The translations under genes and the position numbers were made by a program. Shown in pieces: positions 6,152 through 10,272 of a stretch of 10,272 bases of DNA. The number at the start of each line of letters is the position of its first letter. The first letter of the stretch is position 1. The stretch comes from an uncultured Ruminococcus sp. (GTDB taxonomy: Bacteria > Bacillota > Clostridia > Oscillospirales > Ruminococcaceae): contig UQKC01000071.1 in assembly GCA_900541495.1 (NCBI GenBank), positions 1 through 10,272 on the forward strand, in the 5' to 3' direction. The notes beneath the pieces are model-generated. The model was not told where the DNA came from. It did not search any database and saw only the letters and a program-made list of their open reading frames with translations.

Positions 6152-8623
6152 ATGATGATCCAATCCCTCAACGGACCTTGGAGAGTGAACTCCGCCGATG
6201 AAAAAATAAAGCTCAGCGTAAACGTTCCGGGAACGGTTTACAGCTCGATGCTTGAAAATAAAATGATCGAAGACCCGTTCTACCGCCTTAACCAGTATGA
6301 TGCACTGAAAATTTCGGATAACGACTTCGTTTTCGCTTATGATTTTATCCCCGCCGAAGCGATGATGAAAAACGACCGCATTTTTCTCCGCTTTGACGGC
6401 ATAGACACGATCGCCGAGATTTATCTCAACGATACCGCGATAGGCTCTGCCGATAATATGCACCGAACCTATAAATTCGATATCACCGACTGCATAAAGC
6501 GCGGAACGAACTCACTCCGCGTCTATATCCATTCGCCGATAAAATATATCAAGGATAAAAATGACGAGCGCGACCTCTGGGGCGTGGCTTCAACGATGAA
6601 AGGCTATCCGCATATCCGAAAGGCACACTATATGTATGGCTGGGACTGGGGTCCGATACTCCCCGATGTCGGAATTTGGCGCGATGTGAGCCTTGTCGGC
6701 GAGAAATACGGCTGTATCAAAGATGTTCGCATAAAGCAGGAACACAAACAAAGCTCAGTGAAGCTTTATATCGATACTGAGATAGAAAACCTCACGGGCG
6801 ATGACCTTCGTATGGAGTGCGTTATCACCGACCCCGACGGCGTTAATACTATTGTAAAGACAGATCAGCCGAAACAGCATAATTCCGCTGTCTGCGTTAT
6901 TCTCAATCCAAAGCTCTGGCACGTCAGAGGCTTCGGAAAGCAGTATCTTTACGAAGTCAGGGTAAAGCTTCTCCACAAGGGTGAAGTTATCGACAAAAAG
7001 GAGCTTAAAATAGGTCTGCGCACTATAGAGGTTTCACGTCAGAAAGACAATATCGGCGAAGAATTCTGCTTTAAGGTAAACGGAACGAAGATCTTCGCAA
7101 TGGGTGCAAACTATATCCCCGAGGATAACCTCCTCGGCAGAAGAAGCCGTGAGCGTACTGAAAAGCTTCTCAAGGACTGCGCCGCTGCGAACTACAATAT
7201 GATAAGAGTATGGGGCGGCGGATTTTACCCCGATGATTATTTCTATGATATCTGTGACGAACTCGGTCTTCTCGTATGGCAGGATATGATGTTCGCCTGC
7301 TCGGTCTATGACGGAAACGACTCCGAGTTCTGTTCGACCGTTGAGCAGGAGCTTATCGACAATGTTCGCCGTATCGACCACCACGCCTGCCTTGCAATGT
7401 GGTGCGGAAACAACGAGATAGAATCCGCTTGGCAGTATTGGGGACTTCCGAACGATGCCGAGCTCAGACAAGGCTATCTGAATATGTTCGAGAACATCGC
7501 TCCGAAAGTTGTCGCGCAGTACGATACTGGACATTTCTACTGGCCGTCCTCACCGTCCTCGGGCGGCGGCTTCAATGACAGCGGCGCTAAAAACAAGGGC
7601 GATATCCACTACTGGGAGGTTTGGCACAGCCTTAAACCTTTCACAGAGTATAAAAAGTATCTTTTCCGCTTTTGCTCGGAATACGGTTTTGAATCGATAC
7701 CTTGTATGAAAACGGTTCGTTCCTTTGCCGAAGAAAAAGATCTGAACCTTATGTCGCCCGTTATGGAAGCACATCAGAAGTGCGAAGCGGGCAACGAAAA
7801 GCTTATGTATTACCTTGCGCAAATGGTGCATTATCCGTACAGCTTTGAGAACCTCGTCTATGCGACACAGCTCGTTCAGGCTGACGCTATCCGTCTTAAT
7901 GTCGAGCAGATGCGCCGTCACAGAGGTATATGTATGGGGTCGCTCTACTGGCAGGTCAATGACTGCAACCCCGTTATCTCATGGTCATCGATAGACTATT
8001 TCGGCAGGTGGAAAGCTCTCCACTATTACGCAAGAAAATTCTATGCGCCGATAATATGCTCGATAGATGACAGCGACAAGGATAACCTCATTCTGAACGT
8101 TTCCAACGAGAAAATGACCGAGTTCAACGGTCATATCAAGTGGAAAATAAGAAGAAACACCACCGAGATCATCGCCGAGGGAGATTCGGGCGAATTCACC
8201 GTTCCTCCGCTTTCCGCGATGAACGTCTGCAATATCACAAAGGAAATGACGGGACTTGACGAAGCCGATTATTCCAACTGTACGCTCGAATACTCACTTA
8301 TGCACAAGGAAGCGATAATCAGCAGTTCGACTTTCCTTTTCGTCCTGCCGAAGCAGTTTGAGTTCCTGCCGCCCGAGATCGAGGTCAGATGTGACACGCT
8401 CGGCGATAAATACTGTCTTACATTCAGCTCGCAGGCTTATGCAAAGGGCGTTTATATCGACTTTGACGAGTTCGATGTCGTTTTCGGCGACAACTGGTTC
8501 GACATAAACGGTCAGGACGTAAGCATACTGCTTAAAAAGGACGTTCTTCCGCCGTATTTTACACCCGAACTTGTAAAAGAAAAGCTTCGCATAAAATCTT
8601 ATGCGGATATCGCATTGTCTTAA
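6152..8623 (+). CDS. GH2 beta-mannosidase, cytoplasmic
   Basis: This encodes 823 residues, a normal length for GH2 beta-mannosidases, which release terminal beta-linked mannose from manno-oligosaccharides or N-glycan core fragments. The N-terminal sugar-binding domain (about 1-185) starts with LNGPWRV and includes HYMYGWDWGPILPDVGIWRDV-type residues (159-179). An immunoglobulin-like domain follows (about 186-300), then the TIM barrel from about 310 (GANYIPEDNLLGR, 318-330; VWGGGFYPDDYFYDICDELGL, 353-373). The acid/base is Glu422 in WCGNNE and the nucleophile Glu510 in FCSEYGFES. C-terminal beta-sandwich sequence follows. There is no signal peptide, so the enzyme should act on imported oligosaccharides. 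ATG 6152 has AAAGGAG (6135-6141) 10 bases upstream. It is the first gene of a probable operon with the HD protein 13 bases downstream. Beta-galactosidase and glucuronidase members of GH2 are less likely because WCGNNE and the PDVGIWRDV block are typical of the mannosidase branch. Confidence 0.93.
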   Translation: MMIQSLNGPWRVNSADEKIKLSVNVPGTVYSSMLENKMIEDPFYRLNQYDALKISDNDFVFAYDFIPAEAMMKNDRIFLRFDGIDTIAEIYLNDTAIGSADNMHRTYKFDITDCIKRGTNSLRVYIHSPIKYIKDKNDERDLWGVASTMKGYPHIRKAHYMYGWDWGPILPDVGIWRDVSLVGEKYGCIKDVRIKQEHKQSSVKLYIDTEIENLTGDDLRMECVITDPDGVNTIVKTDQPKQHNSAVCVILNPKLWHVRGFGKQYLYEVRVKLLHKGEVIDKKELKIGLRTIEVSRQKDNIGEEFCFKVNGTKIFAMGANYIPEDNLLGRRSRERTEKLLKDCAAANYNMIRVWGGGFYPDDYFYDICDELGLLVWQDMMFACSVYDGNDSEFCSTVEQELIDNVRRIDHHACLAMWCGNNEIESAWQYWGLPNDAELRQGYLNMFENIAPKVVAQYDTGHFYWPSSPSSGGGFNDSGAKNKGDIHYWEVWHSLKPFTEYKKYLFRFCSEYGFESIPCMKTVRSFAEEKDLNLMSPVMEAHQKCEAGNEKLMYYLAQMVHYPYSFENLVYATQLVQADAIRLNVEQMRRHRGICMGSLYWQVNDCNPVISWSSIDYFGRWKALHYYARKFYAPIICSIDDSDKDNLILNVSNEKMTEFNGHIKWKIRRNTTEIIAEGDSGEFTVPPLSAMNVCNITKEMTGLDEADYSNCTLEYSLMHKEAIISSSTFLFVLPKQFEFLPPEIEVRCDTLGDKYCLTFSSQAYAKGVYIDFDEFDVVFGDNWFDINGQDVSILLKKDVLPPYFTPELVKEKLRIKSYADIALS

Positions 8624-8636
8624 CGGAGTATAACTA

Positions 8637-9215
8637 ATGAACACAGAGTTAAAAGAAGAATTTCTCAGCATCTATAACGGAAATATCAAAAGGGACGGAG
8701 CGGATAATTTCCTCAATTATCTGCTGAAGACCGATTTCTTCACCGCCCCTGCAAGCACACGCTTCCACGGCTCGCACGAGGGAGGTTTGCTTGAACACAG
8801 CCTTAACGTGTATCACTGCCTTAAGGATTATCTTGAACGAGACAGAACGAAGCAGCTTTACAGAATGAATTACAGCGAAGAAACTATTGCCCTCTGCGCG
8901 CTTCTTCACGATGTCTGCAAGGTGAATTTCTATAAGACGGATTACCGCAACGCCAAGAATGAACGCGGCGAGTGGGAGAAAGTCCCGTACTATACCATCG
9001 ATGATACGCTCCCTTACGGTCACGGCGAAAAGTCGGTCTACATCATCTCAGGCTTTATGCGCCTGACAAGAGAAGAAGCTTTTGCGATAAGGTATCATAT
9101 GGGCTTCTCTGGGGTAGAGGACAAAAACAGCATCGGAAAAGCTTTTGAAATGTTTCCTCTTGCGTTCGCACTTTCGGTCGCAGATATGGAAGCATCGTAT
9201 TATCTTGAATCATAA
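8637..9215 (+). CDS. HD-domain phosphohydrolase
   Basis: This encodes 192 residues made almost entirely of a single HD domain, a metal-dependent phosphohydrolase or phosphodiesterase fold. Visible metal-binding candidates are His54 (GGLLEHSLNV), His91-Asp92 (LLHDVCK), His129 (YGHGEKS), His154 (RYHMGF) and Asp183 (SVADMEA). That H...HD...H...H...D series resembles the catalytic part of the YhaM 3'-5' exoribonuclease, but the nucleic-acid-binding OB domain of YhaM is absent, so the substrate may be a nucleotide or other small phosphate. The start has GGAG (8625-8628) 8 bases upstream. The gene begins 13 bases after the beta-mannosidase stop and ends 26 bases before the kinase, so the three are probably co-transcribed. 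What an HD hydrolase does beside sugar genes is not evident. Confidence 0.85.
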   Translation: MNTELKEEFLSIYNGNIKRDGADNFLNYLLKTDFFTAPASTRFHGSHEGGLLEHSLNVYHCLKDYLERDRTKQLYRMNYSEETIALCALLHDVCKVNFYKTDYRNAKNERGEWEKVPYYTIDDTLPYGHGEKSVYIISGFMRLTREEAFAIRYHMGFSGVEDKNSIGKAFEMFPLAFALSVADMEASYYLES

Positions 9216-9241
9216 ATAAAAGGGAAAAGGGGTCTTGGAAA

Positions 9242-10204
9242 ATGGCAGATATTGTTGCAGTCGGCGAGATGCTCGTTGATCTTACGCAGAAGGTTTCCGA
9301 ATCGGGTGAGATAACCTACACGCAGAATGCGGGCGGCTCATCGGCGAATGTCGCAGTTATGGCGGCAAAGCTCGGAGTCCCCACAGGCTTCATCGGCAAA
9401 GTCGGAAAGGATATGTTCGGACGCTATCTCAAAAACGTCCTCGATGAAAACAACGTAAACACAAAGGGACTTATCCTCGATGATAAATATTCAACTCCGC
9501 TCGCATTCGTAAGCAAAAATGAGGACGGCGAAAGAGAGTATTATTTCGTAAGGAACGACAGCGAGGACGCTTCGCTCACTTATGGCGAAGTGAATAAAAA
9601 GCTTATCGATAACTGTAAAATTTTCCACTTCGGTTCAAGACTGCTCACCTCCGAACCGTCACGCTCGGCTGTAATGCTCTGCGCCGAATATGCGAAGAAT
9701 CAGGGCAAGATCATAAGCTTCGACCCGAAATTCCGCCGCAGTCAGTGGGCATCGCAGGAAGACGCAGTGAGAACGATACAGAACGTGATGAAGTGCGTTG
9801 ATATTCTCAAAGTTTCCGAAGATGAGCTTTTGCTTGTTTCGGGATTTGGAAATATGGCAACAGCTATCGCAAAGCTTATCGGACTCGGCGTAAAGGTTAT
9901 CTGCATCACGCAGGGAGCAAAAGGCTGTATAGTCGCAACAAAAACGGGCATAAACAACGTCCCCTCGTTCAAAACAGAACTTGTCGATACAATGGGAGCA
10001 GGTGACAGCTTCTTCGGAGCATTCCTTTCCCGTATCGCAAAGTCTGCAAAACCGCTCTCGGCACTCGAAACGGAAGACCTTATCGGAATTTCCGTCTATG
10101 CCAACGCCTGCGGTGCTCTCAGCGCAAGAAAGCTCGGCGCTATAGCGGCAATGCCGACCGACGAGGAGATAAGAGCGCTTATTGAGCAAAATAAAAAGCA
10201 GTGA
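9242..10204 (+). CDS. PfkB-family sugar kinase, fructokinase-like
   Basis: This encodes 320 residues, a full-length ribokinase/PfkB-family enzyme that transfers phosphate from ATP to a sugar. The N-terminal signature is NAGGSSANVAVMAAKLG (29-45). The C-terminal signature DTMGAGDSFFGAFL (249-262) carries the anion hole, with Asp255 as catalytic base. GEMLVD (8-13) and FDPKFR (160-165) are typical of the fructokinase branch, so fructose is the best guess; 2-keto-3-deoxygluconate or another ketose remains possible. AAAAGGGG (9225-9232) lies 9 bases before the ATG. It is the last gene of the beta-mannosidase operon. Mannose released by that enzyme could reach this kinase after isomerisation to fructose, but no isomerase gene is in the window. 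The 68 bases after its stop contain no clear terminator, only a weak 6-bp inverted repeat (TATGGT/ACCATA). Confidence 0.9.
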   Translation: MADIVAVGEMLVDLTQKVSESGEITYTQNAGGSSANVAVMAAKLGVPTGFIGKVGKDMFGRYLKNVLDENNVNTKGLILDDKYSTPLAFVSKNEDGEREYYFVRNDSEDASLTYGEVNKKLIDNCKIFHFGSRLLTSEPSRSAVMLCAEYAKNQGKIISFDPKFRRSQWASQEDAVRTIQNVMKCVDILKVSEDELLLVSGFGNMATAIAKLIGLGVKVICITQGAKGCIVATKTGINNVPSFKTELVDTMGAGDSFFGAFLSRIAKSAKPLSALETEDLIGISVYANACGALSARKLGAIAAMPTDEEIRALIEQNKKQ

Positions 10205-10272
10205 TTTCCGTTTTTTCATATGGTCACCTCTAAAAACCATAGTGCCTCAGATGCGCAGTCAGATTTTTCGTC

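Noticed and set aside
9659..10240. Minus-strand frame whose internal ATG (about 10219) follows a GAGGTGACC ribosome-site-like stretch and begins MKKRKSLLF
   Set aside because: It is almost wholly antisense to the intact PfkB kinase, including its DTMGAGD motif, and the encoded protein is a Cys/Arg-rich shadow.

Overview
The window looks like chromosome from a low-to-mid GC Bacillota, most likely a Clostridia or Ruminococcaceae-type gut or rumen bacterium. The reasons are strong AGGAGG-type ribosome binding sites, near-perfect sigma-A promoters (TTGACA / TATAAT) in very AT-rich gaps, a GH2 beta-mannosidase and a eukaryotic-type HisA. The taxon is inference; no rRNA or tRNA gene is present to anchor it.

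Layout. Positions 1-231 hold no secure gene. They contain a compound stem-loop (91-145) and a second hairpin (194-225) just past the end of the minus-strand operon. Positions 232-5083 (minus strand) form a three-gene operon transcribed leftwards from a consensus promoter at 5188-5217. Its order is a 682-residue dynamin-family GTPase with a long Gly/Ala-rich hydrophobic segment, a 329-residue M48-type zincin-fold protein, and a second dynamin-family GTPase of about 582 residues without that segment. In the M48-type protein two of the three expected zinc ligands read as cysteine. Positions 5084-5315 are a divergent promoter region. Positions 5316-10204 (plus strand) carry a stand-alone HisA of the yeast/plant type, then a GH2 beta-mannosidase, a small HD-domain phosphohydrolase and a PfkB-family (fructokinase-like) sugar kinase. 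The last three have short gaps and probably form one operon from a perfect promoter whose -35 box includes the hisA stop codon.

How they work together. The minus-strand trio is the most unusual part. Two different dynamin-like GTPases, one apparently membrane-inserting and one soluble, flank and are co-transcribed with a metalloprotease-like protein whose metal site has been recast from His-His-Glu to Cys-His-Cys. This suggests a membrane-remodelling or stress/defence module in which the zincin-like protein is a partner, sensor or altered enzyme. No function can be assigned from sequence alone. The plus-strand operon looks metabolic. The beta-mannosidase lacks a signal peptide, so it should act on imported mannosides in the cytoplasm, and the kinase could feed a released or isomerised hexose into glycolysis. 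The role of the HD protein there is unknown.
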